Source: M3 sp045133615 (GTDB lineage: Bacteria > Bacteroidota > Bacteroidia > Bacteroidales > Muribaculaceae). Taken from it: a stretch of DNA of 36,271 bases. A program made the translations under genes and the position numbers. Shown piece after piece: positions 1 through 7,851 of the stretch. The number at the start of each line of letters is the position of its first letter. Position 1 is the stretch's first letter. The notes under the pieces are model-generated. The model was not told where the DNA came from. It saw only the letters and a program-made list of their open reading frames with translations, and searched no databases. The DNA lies in contig JBGUUQ010000131.1 in the NCBI GenBank assembly GCA_045133615.1, positions 1 through 36,271 of the forward strand, in the 5' to 3' direction.

Positions 1-1
1 G

Positions 2-74
2 TGATCCGCCTGGGGCTCGAACCCAGGACCCCAACATTAAAAGTGTTGTGCTCTACCTGCTGAGCTAGCGAATC
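2..74 (-). tRNA. tRNA-Lys (anticodon UUU)
   Basis: Read on the minus strand the segment folds as a full cloverleaf. The acceptor arms GATTCGC and GCGGATC pair with one G-U. The D arm is GCTC/GAGC, the anticodon stem CAACA/TGTTG with loop CTTTTAA (anticodon TTT), and the T arm CTGGG/CCCAG with loop TTCGAGC. The discriminator base is A at position 2. Position 1 is a C that could begin an encoded CCA, but the window stops there. It decodes AAA/AAG lysine codons. Confidence 0.95.
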
Positions 75-95
75 CCTTGCTTTTCAAAAGCGATG

Positions 96-127
96 CAAAG
101 GTAGGAGTTATTTTTCAATTGTGCAAA
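96..127 (-). promoter_or_regulatory. Promoter of tRNA-Lys
   Basis: On the minus strand TTTG (124-127) lies 20 nt upstream of TACCTTTG (96-103), matching the Bacteroidetes housekeeping promoter TTTG-N19-21-TAnnTTTG. Predicted transcription starts near 88, about 14 nt before the mature tRNA 5' end. Confidence 0.75.
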
Positions 128-248
128 TTTTATTGCGATTTATTTTTGATAAAAATGTGGCGTTGATGCGTAATTGCTTATTCTATAGGATATTTGAATG
201 TGAAATTTCTTTTTCGGGATAATTAAAGGGGATATGGTGGAAAATTAC

Positions 249-256
249 TAATTTTG
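249..256 (+). promoter_or_regulatory. Possible -7 element for nadE
   Basis: TAATTTTG matches the Bacteroidetes -7 element and lies 30 nt before the nadE start codon. No good TTTG is seen at the -33 distance, so the call rests on one half only. Confidence 0.4.
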
Positions 257-285
257 CCAATGGAATCAAAAAAATCAAGGAAGAT

Positions 286-2241
286 ATGAATTACGGGTAT
301 CTGAGAGTGGCTGCTGTGGCTCCGTCGGTCAATGTTGCCGACTGCAAGTATAATTGTGATCAAATAATACAATGGATTGATAAGCTTGAGGTGGAGAGGG
401 TGAAAGTTGCCGTCTTCCCTGAGTTGTCGGTTACGGCTTACACTTGTGGAGATTTGTTTCATTCTTCTACGCTGTTGGATGCCGCTGTTGCCGGAGTCGA
501 GCGAATTGCACAACATACCGAATCGAGCAATATGCTTGTAGTGGTGGGTGCTCCGTTGCGATATAACAATGCTTTGTATAATTGTGCGGTTGCCATCTAC
601 TGCGGTGAGGTGGTAGCGGTGGTTCCCAAGACCTATATTCCCAATTATAATGAATTTTATGAGAAGCGGTGGTGGGCATCCGGCGAATCGTTGCCTGAGG
701 AAAATGCTACGATAGCTGTTGGAACGGCGGTAGTGACTTTTGGTGTGAACCAATTGGTGGAGATTGCCGGAGCGAAAATCGGTTTTGAGATATGTGAAGA
801 TCTGTGGACGCCGATTCCTCCGTCGTCGCGAGCCGCACTTGCGGGTGCCGATGTTATAGTCAATCTTTCGGCATCGAATGATTTGATTGGTAAATATTCG
901 TATTTGCTCGGTCTTATCAAGCAACAGAGTGCGAGATGTATTGCCGGATATGTCTATGCAAGTGCCGGCTATGGAGAATCGTCGACCGATTTGGTGTTTG
1001 ACGGAAAGGCTATCATTGCTGAAAATGGTGTGATTCTCGACAAAAACGAACGCTGGGATACATCGGCTCCGGTGGCGATTGCCGATTTGGATATTGAAGC
1101 CATACGCCGAGATCGTATGCATGTCAGTTCGTTTGCCGATTGCGCCAAGTACGAGAATGTAACGCCGTATCATGTCGAAACGACAGATTATATCGGAATT
1201 TCGGATGTAGAGGCGGATTTGACGGGATTCAGTCTGATGCGCCGTATCGATCCGCATCCGTTTGTGCCGGGAAGTGACGAGTTGGTGGATTCGCGCAGCG
1301 AGGAGATTATCAATATTCAAGTGGCAGGGTTGGCTCGTAGGCTTGATGTTACTTATTCCCGCTCTCTTGTCGTGGGAATTTCGGGCGGACTTGATTCTAC
1401 GCTTGCATTGCTTGTCGCAGTCAAGACTTTTGACCGCTTGAAAATCGACCGCAGTGGAATCGTCGGGGTTACAATGCCCGGATTCGGCACCACAGGACGC
1501 ACATATAATAATGCTCTTACGTTGATGAAAACTCTTGGGATAACGATTCGTGAGATATCGATTGTGCCCGCTGTTAATCAACATTTTGCAGATATTAATC
1601 ATGACCCGTCGGTGCATGATGTGACGTACGAAAATTCGCAGGCGCGTGAACGCACTCAACTTTTAATGGATATTGCGAATCAGGTAGGCGGCATGGTGCT
1701 CGGAACGGGCGACCTTTCGGAACTGGCTCTCGGTTGGGCTACTTATAACGGCGACCATATGTCGATGTATGGGGTAAATGCCGGAGTGCCGAAGACGTTG
1801 GTGAAATATCTCGTGCGTTGGTTTGCCCAGCAGACGGAGAATGAAGAGGAGCGCGCAGCTCTTATTGATATTATAGATACGCCGATTTCTCCCGAACTTA
1901 TTCCTGCCGATGAGAAGGGCGACATTAAGCAGAAAACGGAGGACCTTGTCGGTCCATATGAGCTACATGATTTTGTGCTGTACTATGTGCTCCGATACGG
2001 CTTTGCTCCCAAGCGTATATTTATGATGGCATGCAAGGCATTTGAGGGTGTGTATGACAGTGATACGATACGCCATTGGATGCGAACGTTTTATCGCAGA
2101 TTTTTCACTCAGCAATTCAAGCGCTCATGTCTGCCCGATGGTCCGAAAGTGGGCAGCGTGTGTCTCTCTCCGCGCGGCGATTGGCGAATGCCGTCGGATG
2201 CATCGGCAGCTTTGTGGCTTCGTGAATGTGAGAATCTTTAA
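286..2241 (+). CDS. nadE: Glutamine-dependent NAD+ synthetase
   Basis: This 651-residue protein makes NAD+ from deamido-NAD+, ATP and glutamine, the last step of NAD biosynthesis, in the cytoplasm. The N-terminal half (about 1-290) is a carbon-nitrogen hydrolase domain that releases ammonia from glutamine; its Glu-Lys-Cys triad is visible as E46 (FPELS), K115 (VPKTY) and C170 (FEICEDLW). The C-terminal half (about 340-651) is the synthetase, with the ATP pyrophosphatase loop SGGLDS at 366-371 and the later GTGDLSELALGW motif. The two-domain form and length are normal for the glutamine-using enzyme. The ATG at 286 gives the usual N-terminus, whose family pattern (VAAVAPSVNVADC) begins within a few residues. 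It stands alone, divergent from tRNA-Lys and 58 bp before plsC. Confidence 0.96.
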   Translation: MNYGYLRVAAVAPSVNVADCKYNCDQIIQWIDKLEVERVKVAVFPELSVTAYTCGDLFHSSTLLDAAVAGVERIAQHTESSNMLVVVGAPLRYNNALYNCAVAIYCGEVVAVVPKTYIPNYNEFYEKRWWASGESLPEENATIAVGTAVVTFGVNQLVEIAGAKIGFEICEDLWTPIPPSSRAALAGADVIVNLSASNDLIGKYSYLLGLIKQQSARCIAGYVYASAGYGESSTDLVFDGKAIIAENGVILDKNERWDTSAPVAIADLDIEAIRRDRMHVSSFADCAKYENVTPYHVETTDYIGISDVEADLTGFSLMRRIDPHPFVPGSDELVDSRSEEIINIQVAGLARRLDVTYSRSLVVGISGGLDSTLALLVAVKTFDRLKIDRSGIVGVTMPGFGTTGRTYNNALTLMKTLGITIREISIVPAVNQHFADINHDPSVHDVTYENSQARERTQLLMDIANQVGGMVLGTGDLSELALGWATYNGDHMSMYGVNAGVPKTLVKYLVRWFAQQTENEEERAALIDIIDTPISPELIPADEKGDIKQKTEDLVGPYELHDFVLYYVLRYGFAPKRIFMMACKAFEGVYDSDTIRHWMRTFYRRFFTQQFKRSCLPDGPKVGSVCLSPRGDWRMPSDASAALWLRECENL

Positions 2242-2246
2242 TCGGT

Positions 2247-2254
2247 TAATTTTG
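2247..2254 (+). promoter_or_regulatory. Possible -7 element for plsC
   Basis: TAATTTTG lies just after the nadE stop codon and 45 nt before the plsC start, a fitting distance for a -7 element. A second match, TAAATTTG at 2288-2295, is too close to the start to leave a leader. The -33 half is poor for both, so plsC may also be read from nadE. Confidence 0.35.
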
Positions 2255-2299
2255 AAGGAGAGATTTGGAATAGTCGGTTAGAGATGGTAAATTTGCATT

Positions 2300-3019
2300 A
2301 TGATGATACTATATAGAATATATCAGATAGTGGTGATGATGCCGGTGTTGCTCGTCGCTACATTTTTGGCAGCGTTGTTTACTACAATAGGCAGTCTTAT
2401 CGGCTTGCATCGCACATGGGGCTATTATCCGGCTCATATTTGGGCGCGGTTGTTTTGCTTCATGACGTTTGTACGCGTTTCGGTGACAGGCCGAGAAAAT
2501 ATCGATAAAAAGACTTCATATGTCTTTGTAGCAAACCATCAGGGTGCGTATGATATATTTGCCATTTATGGTTATCTCAACCATAATTTTAAATGGATGA
2601 TGAAAAAGAGCCTTGAGAAAATCCCGTTTGTAGGCTATGCTTGTAAAAAAGCAGGGCATATCATGGTTGATAAGTCATCGCCTGCGGCTGTGCAACGGAC
2701 AATGGAGATGGCCGAAAAACAGTTGCGGGGAGGGATGTCGCTTGTGGTATTTCCCGAAGGTTCGCGGTCGAAGACCGGCAAGATGGCACGATTTAAGAAA
2801 GGAGCATTTGCTCTCGCCACCGAGTTCGGATTGCCGATTGTGCCGATTACTATTGATGGCGCATACGATGTGATGCCACGTGCTGCCAAATTGCCACGAC
2901 CGGGACATATCCGTGTCACAATCCATCGACCGATGTCGGTCGCTGATGCTTCAATGTCGGAATTGATGGATGCCAGTTATGAGGCTATCCATTCCGCTCT
3001 TCCTGAGAAATACAGATAA
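2300..3019 (+). CDS. plsC: 1-acyl-sn-glycerol-3-phosphate acyltransferase
   Basis: Transfers a fatty acyl group to lysophosphatidic acid to give phosphatidic acid, the precursor of membrane phospholipids, at the inner membrane. The protein has 239 residues. The N-terminal hydrophobic stretch (about 8-35) should anchor it. The acyltransferase signature is complete: the catalytic NHX4D box has H80 and D85 (VANHQGAYD), and the glycerol-phosphate-binding block FPEGSRS is at 151-157. The later VPITIDGAYD block is also typical. Length matches the family. The start at 2300 is the first of two adjacent ATG codons. It is followed by a strong terminator, so it does not continue into groESL. The exact acyl donor and in vivo substrate cannot be read from the sequence. 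Confidence 0.9.
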   Translation: MMILYRIYQIVVMMPVLLVATFLAALFTTIGSLIGLHRTWGYYPAHIWARLFCFMTFVRVSVTGRENIDKKTSYVFVANHQGAYDIFAIYGYLNHNFKWMMKKSLEKIPFVGYACKKAGHIMVDKSSPAAVQRTMEMAEKQLRGGMSLVVFPEGSRSKTGKMARFKKGAFALATEFGLPIVPITIDGAYDVMPRAAKLPRPGHIRVTIHRPMSVADASMSELMDASYEAIHSALPEKYR

Positions 3020-3048
3020 AGTATAGCTAAATAAAACGATAGAATGAG

Positions 3049-3083
3049 TCGCATCGGTAAACAAGCCGATGCGATTTGTTGTT
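3049..3083 (+). terminator. Terminator after plsC
   Basis: A perfect 9-bp stem (TCGCATCGG at 3049-3057 with CCGATGCGA at 3066-3074), an 8-nt loop, and a T-rich tail (TTTGTTGTTT) directly after. It insulates groESL from plsC. Confidence 0.85.
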
Positions 3084-3098
3084 TATATAGAAGTGTTG

Positions 3099-3138
3099 TG
3101 TCATCTGCGGTTGACAATTTGTCACGCGCGGAGTGACA
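3099..3138 (+). repeat. Two tandem TGTCA-N8/9-TGACA palindromes upstream of groESL
   Basis: TGTCA at 3099-3103 faces TGACA at 3112-3116, and TGTCA at 3120-3124 faces TGACA at 3134-3138. The spacers share a GCGG core. The left arms are 21 bp apart, two helical turns, so both sites lie on the same face of the helix. They end 10 bp before the promoter of groES, as expected for paired activator or repressor sites. This is not the CIRCE/HrcA sequence. The binding protein is unknown. Confidence 0.55.
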
Positions 3139-3147
3139 GACATTGAG

Positions 3148-3180
3148 TTTGGCACGGAATGTGCATATTCAATAGCGTTG
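3148..3180 (+). promoter_or_regulatory. groESL promoter (two overlapping readings)
   Basis: Reading one: TGGCACG-GAAT-GTGCA (3150-3165) fits the sigma-54 -24/-12 consensus TGGCACG-N4-TTGCA at all but one base, with GG (3151-3152) and GC (3163-3164) exactly 10 nt apart. Reading two: TTTG (3148-3151), 21 nt, then TAGCGTTG (3173-3180), the Bacteroidetes housekeeping pattern with one mismatch. Either leaves a leader of roughly 35-50 nt before groES. The sequence alone does not decide. Confidence 0.5.
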
Positions 3181-3222
3181 AAACAAATAAAAATATTAAT
3201 CATAAATATAAATTTAGGTATT

Positions 3223-3495
3223 ATGAACATTAAACCATTAGCCGATCGAGTATTGATCAAACCGGTTCCTGCCGAAGAACGTACAGTGGCAGGTATCATC
3301 ATTCCTGATTCAGCAAAAGAGAAACCCCTCAAAGGAGAAGTTCTTGCAACCGGAAACGGAACAAAAGATGAAGAAATGGTAGTGAAGAACGGCGATACAG
3401 TTCTCTACGGTAAGTATGCCGGAACCGAAATCGAACTTGAAGGTGAGAAATATCTCATCATGCGTCAGTCTGACATTTTGGCAATCATTGGTTAA
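3223..3495 (+). CDS. groES: Co-chaperonin GroES (Hsp10)
   Basis: A 90-residue GroES that forms the heptameric lid of the GroEL folding chamber in the cytoplasm. The N-terminus MNIKPLADRVLIKP is the family signature, the segment around residues 17-33 (EERTVAGIIIPDSAKEK) is the mobile loop that touches GroEL, and the protein ends in the usual DILAIIG. The open frame extends upstream to 3133, but that extension crosses the promoter and does not resemble GroES, so ATG 3223 is the start. groEL follows after 28 bp in the same transcript. Control is probably by the tandem palindromes and promoter just upstream. Confidence 0.97.
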   Translation: MNIKPLADRVLIKPVPAEERTVAGIIIPDSAKEKPLKGEVLATGNGTKDEEMVVKNGDTVLYGKYAGTEIELEGEKYLIMRQSDILAIIG

Positions 3496-3523
3496 ACACA
3501 AAAATTAAAAAACAGCTACAATC

Positions 3524-5161
3524 ATGGCAAAAGAAATTAAATTCAATATCAAGGCTCGCGAAGAGCTTAAGAAAGGCGTCGACGCTCTTGCCGACGCAGT
3601 GAAGGTGACTCTCGGTCCGAAAGGTCGCAATGTAATCATCGAGAAGAAATTCGGCGCTCCCCACATCACTAAAGACGGTGTGTCGGTGGCTCGTGAAATC
3701 GAACTCGAAGATGCATTCCAAAACATGGGTGCACAACTCGTGAAAGAGGTTGCTTCAAAGACCGGCGACGATGCAGGTGATGGAACTACTACAGCTACCG
3801 TACTCGCTCAGTCAATCATCAACGTTGGTTTGAAAAACGTTGCTGCTGGTGCAAATCCCATGGATATCAAGCGCGGTATCGACAAGGCTGTAGCCATCGT
3901 GGTTGAAGGTATCAAGGCTCAAGCTCAAGAAGTGGGCGACGATTTGAAGAAAATCGAAGACGTGGCTCGCGTGTCGGCCAACAATGATGTGGAAATCGGT
4001 AAACTCATCGCCGAAGCAATGGCTAAAGTGAAGAAAGAGGGTGTAATCACCGTTGATGAAGCCAAGGGTACAGACACTACCGTCGACATCGTGGAAGGTA
4101 TGCAGTTCGACCGTGGCTATATCTCTCCCTATTTCGTGACCGATACCGAAAAGATGGAGTGCGTGATGGATACTCCGTTCGTGCTTATCTACGACAAAAA
4201 GATTTCCAACCTCAAGGATATGCTTCCCATCCTCGAAGCTACTGCTCAAAGCGGTCGTCCGCTCATCATCATCGCTGAAGATGTAGACCAAGAAGCTCTC
4301 GCAACTCTCGTTGTAAACCGTCTCCGTGGCTCGTTGAAGATTTGCGCAGTTAAGGCTCCCGGATTCGGCGACCGTCGCAAAGAGATGCTCGAGGATATTG
4401 CAGTGTTGACAGGTGGCGTGGTTATTTCGGAAGAAAAGGGCATGAAACTCGAATCTGCCACTATCGATCTTCTCGGTCGTGCCGAAAAAATCACCGTTAA
4501 CAAGGAGAATACCACTATCGTAAACGGTGCTGGCGACAAGGATGCTATTGCTAAGCGTGTGGCTCAAATCAAGATGCAAATCGAAAACACTACATCCGAC
4601 TACGATAAGGAAAAACTTCAAGAGCGTCTTGCTAAGCTCGCCGGCGGTGTAGCAGTGCTTCACATCGGTGCTCCGAGCGAAGTGGAAATGAAAGAGAAGA
4701 AAGACCGTGTTGACGACGCTCTCAGCGCAACTCGTGCAGCTGTAGCTGAAGGTATCGTGCCCGGTGGTGGCGTTGCTCTTATCCGTTGCGTTGCTTCGTT
4801 GGAAGGCGTTAAGGGCGACAACGATGATGAAACCACAGGTATTCTTATCGTTAAGCGTGCTATCGAAGAGCCTCTTCGCCAAATCGTTGAAAATGCCGGC
4901 GTAGAAGGTGCGGTTATCGTACAAAAAGTGAAAGAAGGCACCGGCGACTATGGTTACAATGCACGTACCGGCGAATATGAAAACTTCTTCGCTGCCGGTG
5001 TTATCGATCCTGCTAAAGTAACTCGCGTAGCTCTTGAAAATGCAGCGTCTATCGCAGGTATGTTCCTCACCACAGAGTGTGTGATTGCCGAGAAGAAGGA
5101 AGAAAATCCCGCTCCGGCAATGCCTAACCCCGGAATGGGTGGCATGGGCGGCATGATGTAA
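3524..5161 (+). CDS. groEL: Chaperonin GroEL (Hsp60)
   Basis: The 545-residue ATP-driven chaperonin forms two stacked heptamers in which unfolded proteins are enclosed together with GroES. The nucleotide site is intact: TLGPKGRNV at 29-37 and GDGTTT at 85-90. The C-terminus is the flexible Gly-Met tail (GMGGMGGMM) seen in most bacterial GroELs. Length is typical. The start ATG at 3524 gives MAKEIKFNIKAREELKKGVD, the standard N-terminus. It forms a two-gene operon with groES and ends at a strong terminator. Codon use is biased to C-ending codons compared with neighbours, as expected for a highly expressed gene. Confidence 0.98.
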   Translation: MAKEIKFNIKAREELKKGVDALADAVKVTLGPKGRNVIIEKKFGAPHITKDGVSVAREIELEDAFQNMGAQLVKEVASKTGDDAGDGTTTATVLAQSIINVGLKNVAAGANPMDIKRGIDKAVAIVVEGIKAQAQEVGDDLKKIEDVARVSANNDVEIGKLIAEAMAKVKKEGVITVDEAKGTDTTVDIVEGMQFDRGYISPYFVTDTEKMECVMDTPFVLIYDKKISNLKDMLPILEATAQSGRPLIIIAEDVDQEALATLVVNRLRGSLKICAVKAPGFGDRRKEMLEDIAVLTGGVVISEEKGMKLESATIDLLGRAEKITVNKENTTIVNGAGDKDAIAKRVAQIKMQIENTTSDYDKEKLQERLAKLAGGVAVLHIGAPSEVEMKEKKDRVDDALSATRAAVAEGIVPGGGVALIRCVASLEGVKGDNDDETTGILIVKRAIEEPLRQIVENAGVEGAVIVQKVKEGTGDYGYNARTGEYENFFAAGVIDPAKVTRVALENAASIAGMFLTTECVIAEKKEENPAPAMPNPGMGGMGGMM

Positions 5162-5188
5162 TACAACATATCATTCCGATATATAATA

Positions 5189-5224
5189 AAACGCTCGATT
5201 GGCAGACCAATCGGGCGTTTTTGT
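5189..5224 (+). terminator. Terminator of groESL
   Basis: AAACGCTCGATTGG (5189-5202) pairs with CCAATCGGGCGTTT (5207-5220) around a CAGA tetraloop, with one T-G pair, and the 3' arm runs into a T tract. Confidence 0.92.
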
Positions 5225-5248
5225 TGTGGAAATATCAGAGAGAATTTT

Positions 5249-5256
5249 TATCTTTG
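5249..5256 (+). promoter_or_regulatory. Possible -7 element for ligA
   Basis: TATCTTTG matches TAnnTTTG and lies 22 nt before the chosen ligA start. A TTG at 5224-5226 is the closest -33 candidate, with a slightly long spacer of 22 nt. Its position inside the longer open frame supports starting ligA at 5278. Confidence 0.45.
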
Positions 5257-5277
5257 CTTATCAATAAAAATCAAACT

Positions 5278-7281
5278 ATGGACGAAATAAAGCAACGTGT
5301 CGAGTCTCTGCGTGCCGAACTCGACCGCCACAATCATAATTACTATGTGCTCAATGCTCCGACGATAAGCGACTACGACTTCGATATGCTTATGAAAGAG
5401 CTTGAACGGTTGGAACGCGAGCATCCGGAATACGACGACCCTTATTCTCCTACTCATCGTGTGGGGAGCGACATTAACAAGGCATTTGCTCAGGTGGCTC
5501 ATATTCACCCGATGCTATCGTTGAGCAACAGCTATTCGGTGTCGGAGGTCGATGACTGGGTGCGTCGTGCCAAAGACGGGCTTATGGGACAAGAGTTTGA
5601 GATTGTGGGTGAGATAAAATATGATGGGACCTCGATTTCACTCATCTATGAGCATGGTCGATTGGTGCGAGCTGTGACTCGTGGAGACGGCGAGAAAGGT
5701 GACGATGTGACTGCCAATGTGATGACGATAAAGAGTATCCCGTTGACGCTGTCGGGCACCGGTTGGCCGGAAGCGTTTGAGATACGAGGCGAGATATTAT
5801 TGCCGTGGAAAGAGTTTGAACGGCTTAATGCCGAACGCGAATTTAATGAGGAATCGCTTTTCGCCAATCCGCGTAATGCGGCTTCCGGAACGCTGAAGTT
5901 GCAAAATTCGGCTGAAGTGGCTCGGCGCGGATTAGATGCGTATCTATATTATATGCTTGGTGACAATCTGCCGTGCGACAATCACTATGGCAATCTGATG
6001 GCGGCAAAGGAGTGGGGTTTCAAGATTGCTCCCCACGTGACGTTGCTCGACTCTCCCGATAAGGTGGATGAGTTTATCAACTATTGGGACACGGAGCGAA
6101 AAAATCTGCCGGTGGCAACCGATGGACTTGTCTTTAAGGTCAATAATCTGCGTCAGCAGTTCAACCTTGGATTTACCGCCAAATCTCCCCGATGGGCGAT
6201 AGCCTATAAGTTTCAGGCAGAAAGGGCATTGACAGAGCTGCGCCACGTGTCGTTTGAAGTGGGGCGAACGGGGGTGATTACGCCTGTTGCCAACCTTGAA
6301 CCGGTATTGTTGTCGGGTACAATCGTGAAGCGGGCATCGCTGCATAATGAAGATATAATCCGCTCTCTCGATATTCACGACCACGACATGGTGTATGTGG
6401 AGAAGGGCGGGGAAATCATTCCGAAAATCACCGGTGTGGATGTAGCATTGCGTCGCGACGGAGCGGAGCCGGTGAAGTTTGTCGATACATGCCCGTCGTG
6501 TGGTTCGCGCCTTGAGAGAGTAGAGGGCGAAGCTGCGTGGGTGTGTCCGAATAAATATGGCTGTCGACCGCAGATTACCGGTCGTGTGGAACACTATGTG
6601 GGGCGGCGCATGATGAATATCGATGGTATCGGAGAGGAGACATCGGAAGTCTTGTTTGCATCGGGATTGGTGTCAGATATTGCCGACCTCTATGATTTGA
6701 CCAAAGAGCAACTGATGAAGCTCGATCGCTTTGCCGAGCGGAGTGCCGAACGTATTATCCAAGGAGTTGAGGAGTCGAAACAAGTGCCGTTTGAGCGTGT
6801 GGTTTTTGCCCTTTCAATTCCGTATGTGGGCGAAACGGTAGCCAAGAAATTGGCTCGCGCCATGGGCAATATCGATGCATTGATGACTGCGGGAATTGAA
6901 ACACTTACAGCAATCGACGACATCGGCCCTCGCATTGCCGAAAGTATTCAGGAATATTTTGCTGCACCGAAGAATCGCGAAATTATCGAGCGATTGCGAA
7001 CTGCAGGAGTGCAAATGTCGATGCCGGAGCAGAATGAAGAGGAGCGCAGCGACAAATTGGCAGGCAAATCAATTGTTATAAGTGGTACGTTCAGTCTCCA
7101 TTCGCGCGATGAGTATAAAGCTATTATCGAGCGAAATGGCGGAAAAAACGTAGGTTCCATATCCAAAAAGACCGACTACGTGCTTGCCGGTGAAAACATG
7201 GGTCCTGCAAAACTTGAAAAAGCGTCATCTTTGGGCATACCTATTATAGATGAAACTACCTTCTTGTCAATGATTGAGTGA
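5278..7281 (+). CDS. ligA: NAD+-dependent DNA ligase
   Basis: Seals nicks in DNA during replication and repair, using NAD+ as the adenylate donor. The protein is 667 residues from ATG 5278; the frame stays open to a TTG at 5221, but those extra 19 residues overlap the groEL terminator and the likely promoter. Domains in order: Ia domain binding NMN (about 1-65), adenylation domain with the KYDG nucleotidyl-lysine motif at 114-117, OB fold, a four-cysteine zinc finger (CPSC...CPNKYGC), helix-hairpin-helix repeats, and a C-terminal BRCT domain (about 590-667, with GKSIVISGTF). All expected parts are present and the length is typical. The gene is monocistronic, between two terminators. Confidence 0.96.
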   Translation: MDEIKQRVESLRAELDRHNHNYYVLNAPTISDYDFDMLMKELERLEREHPEYDDPYSPTHRVGSDINKAFAQVAHIHPMLSLSNSYSVSEVDDWVRRAKDGLMGQEFEIVGEIKYDGTSISLIYEHGRLVRAVTRGDGEKGDDVTANVMTIKSIPLTLSGTGWPEAFEIRGEILLPWKEFERLNAEREFNEESLFANPRNAASGTLKLQNSAEVARRGLDAYLYYMLGDNLPCDNHYGNLMAAKEWGFKIAPHVTLLDSPDKVDEFINYWDTERKNLPVATDGLVFKVNNLRQQFNLGFTAKSPRWAIAYKFQAERALTELRHVSFEVGRTGVITPVANLEPVLLSGTIVKRASLHNEDIIRSLDIHDHDMVYVEKGGEIIPKITGVDVALRRDGAEPVKFVDTCPSCGSRLERVEGEAAWVCPNKYGCRPQITGRVEHYVGRRMMNIDGIGEETSEVLFASGLVSDIADLYDLTKEQLMKLDRFAERSAERIIQGVEESKQVPFERVVFALSIPYVGETVAKKLARAMGNIDALMTAGIETLTAIDDIGPRIAESIQEYFAAPKNREIIERLRTAGVQMSMPEQNEEERSDKLAGKSIVISGTFSLHSRDEYKAIIERNGGKNVGSISKKTDYVLAGENMGPAKLEKASSLGIPIIDETTFLSMIE

Positions 7282-7303
7282 AACCGAAAAATTGAGAAAC
7301 AAT

Positions 7304-7345
7304 GCAGTCGGGGCTGAACAAATCAGGCTCGGCTGCGTTTGTTTT
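7304..7345 (+). terminator. Terminator of ligA
   Basis: GCAGTCGGGGCTGA (7304-7317) pairs with TCAGGCTCGGCTGC (7323-7336) at 13 of 14 positions including two G-T pairs, with loop ACAAA, followed by GTTTGTTTT. Confidence 0.85.
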
Positions 7346-7384
7346 ATAGACAAATGAAATACTAACCCTTTAAAACGTACAACT

Positions 7385-7672
7385 ATGGGAAAGAATGCAA
7401 CAAGTTTGCTAATTGGATTGGCTGCCGGAGCCGTAATCGGAGTATTGGGATATCGATTCTCTAAATCGGAAAAAGCGGATGAACTCAGAGACGATGCCAC
7501 TCGCGCATGGCTGAAAACACGAATCAAAGCACGAAAAGCATATCGCAAGGCAAAAATGCAAGCAGCAACAGCTCTTGCCGACGGGGCACACACCCTTGCC
7601 GACAAAGCCGATGCCCTTCAAGATAAAGCCAATAGCTACCACAAGCATGGATTTCATACGGCAAAGCCATAA
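7385..7672 (+). CDS. Small YtxH-like membrane protein
   Basis: A 95-residue protein with one N-terminal glycine-rich membrane segment (SLLIGLAAGAVIGVLGYRF, about residues 7-25) and a long basic, alanine-rich helical tail that includes an imperfect repeat (ALADGAHTLADKADALQDKA, about 62-81). This is the layout of YtxH-type small envelope proteins, which are often linked to stress but have no firm biochemical role. It sits alone between two terminators. A related, shorter protein is encoded at 19860. Whether the tail lies in the cytoplasm or the periplasm cannot be told; the basic residues after the membrane segment favour the cytoplasm. Confidence 0.7.
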   Translation: MGKNATSLLIGLAAGAVIGVLGYRFSKSEKADELRDDATRAWLKTRIKARKAYRKAKMQAATALADGAHTLADKADALQDKANSYHKHGFHTAKP

Positions 7673-7712
7673 CAAGATAGACAGAAACCTTAATCATTTG
7701 CAAATCAACGGA

Positions 7713-7745
7713 GGCTGACGTGGACTATGCCGCGTCAGCCTTGTT
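7713..7745 (+). terminator. Terminator after the YtxH-like gene
   Basis: GGCTGACG (7713-7720) pairs perfectly with CGTCAGCC (7733-7740), loop 12 nt, followed by TTGTTG. The T tract is short, so it may be a moderate terminator. Confidence 0.65.
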
Positions 7746-7773
7746 GTATAAAATCTGCAAGGCTTGTAAAAAT

Positions 7774-7804
7774 TTTGGAAATGGAGTGCTGTAGGATATT
7801 TTTG
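7774..7804 (+). promoter_or_regulatory. Promoter of the 7852 gene
   Basis: TTTG (7774-7777), 19 nt, then TATTTTTG (7797-7804): both halves of the Bacteroidetes promoter at the correct spacing. Transcription should start near 7811, giving a 41-nt leader. Confidence 0.7.
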
Positions 7805-7851
7805 TGAAAAATAAACCGATTCATATCCTCAAGCAAATATGATGGATTGTT

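Noticed and set aside
223..1659. Long minus-strand open frame opposite nadE
   Set aside because: It lies wholly over nadE, has an odd composition rich in Arg, His, Ile and Ser, and no recognisable motif; it is a shadow of the real gene.
2288..2295. TAAATTTG as plsC promoter
   Set aside because: It would start the RNA after the start codon; the match at 2247-2254 fits better.
3120..3138. CIRCE element for HrcA
   Set aside because: The arms TGTCA/TGACA do not match TTAGCACTC-N9-GAGTGCTAA.
3133..3222. N-terminal extension of GroES
   Set aside because: It covers the promoter and does not resemble GroES, which begins with MNIKPLADRV at 3223.
3812..4924. Long minus-strand open frame opposite groEL
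   Set aside because: groEL is certain in the other strand, and strong codon bias there keeps the antisense frame open.
5221..5277. TTG start for ligA giving 19 extra residues
   Set aside because: Overlaps the tail of the groEL terminator and the likely promoter; the ATG at 5278 gives a normal LigA N-terminus.
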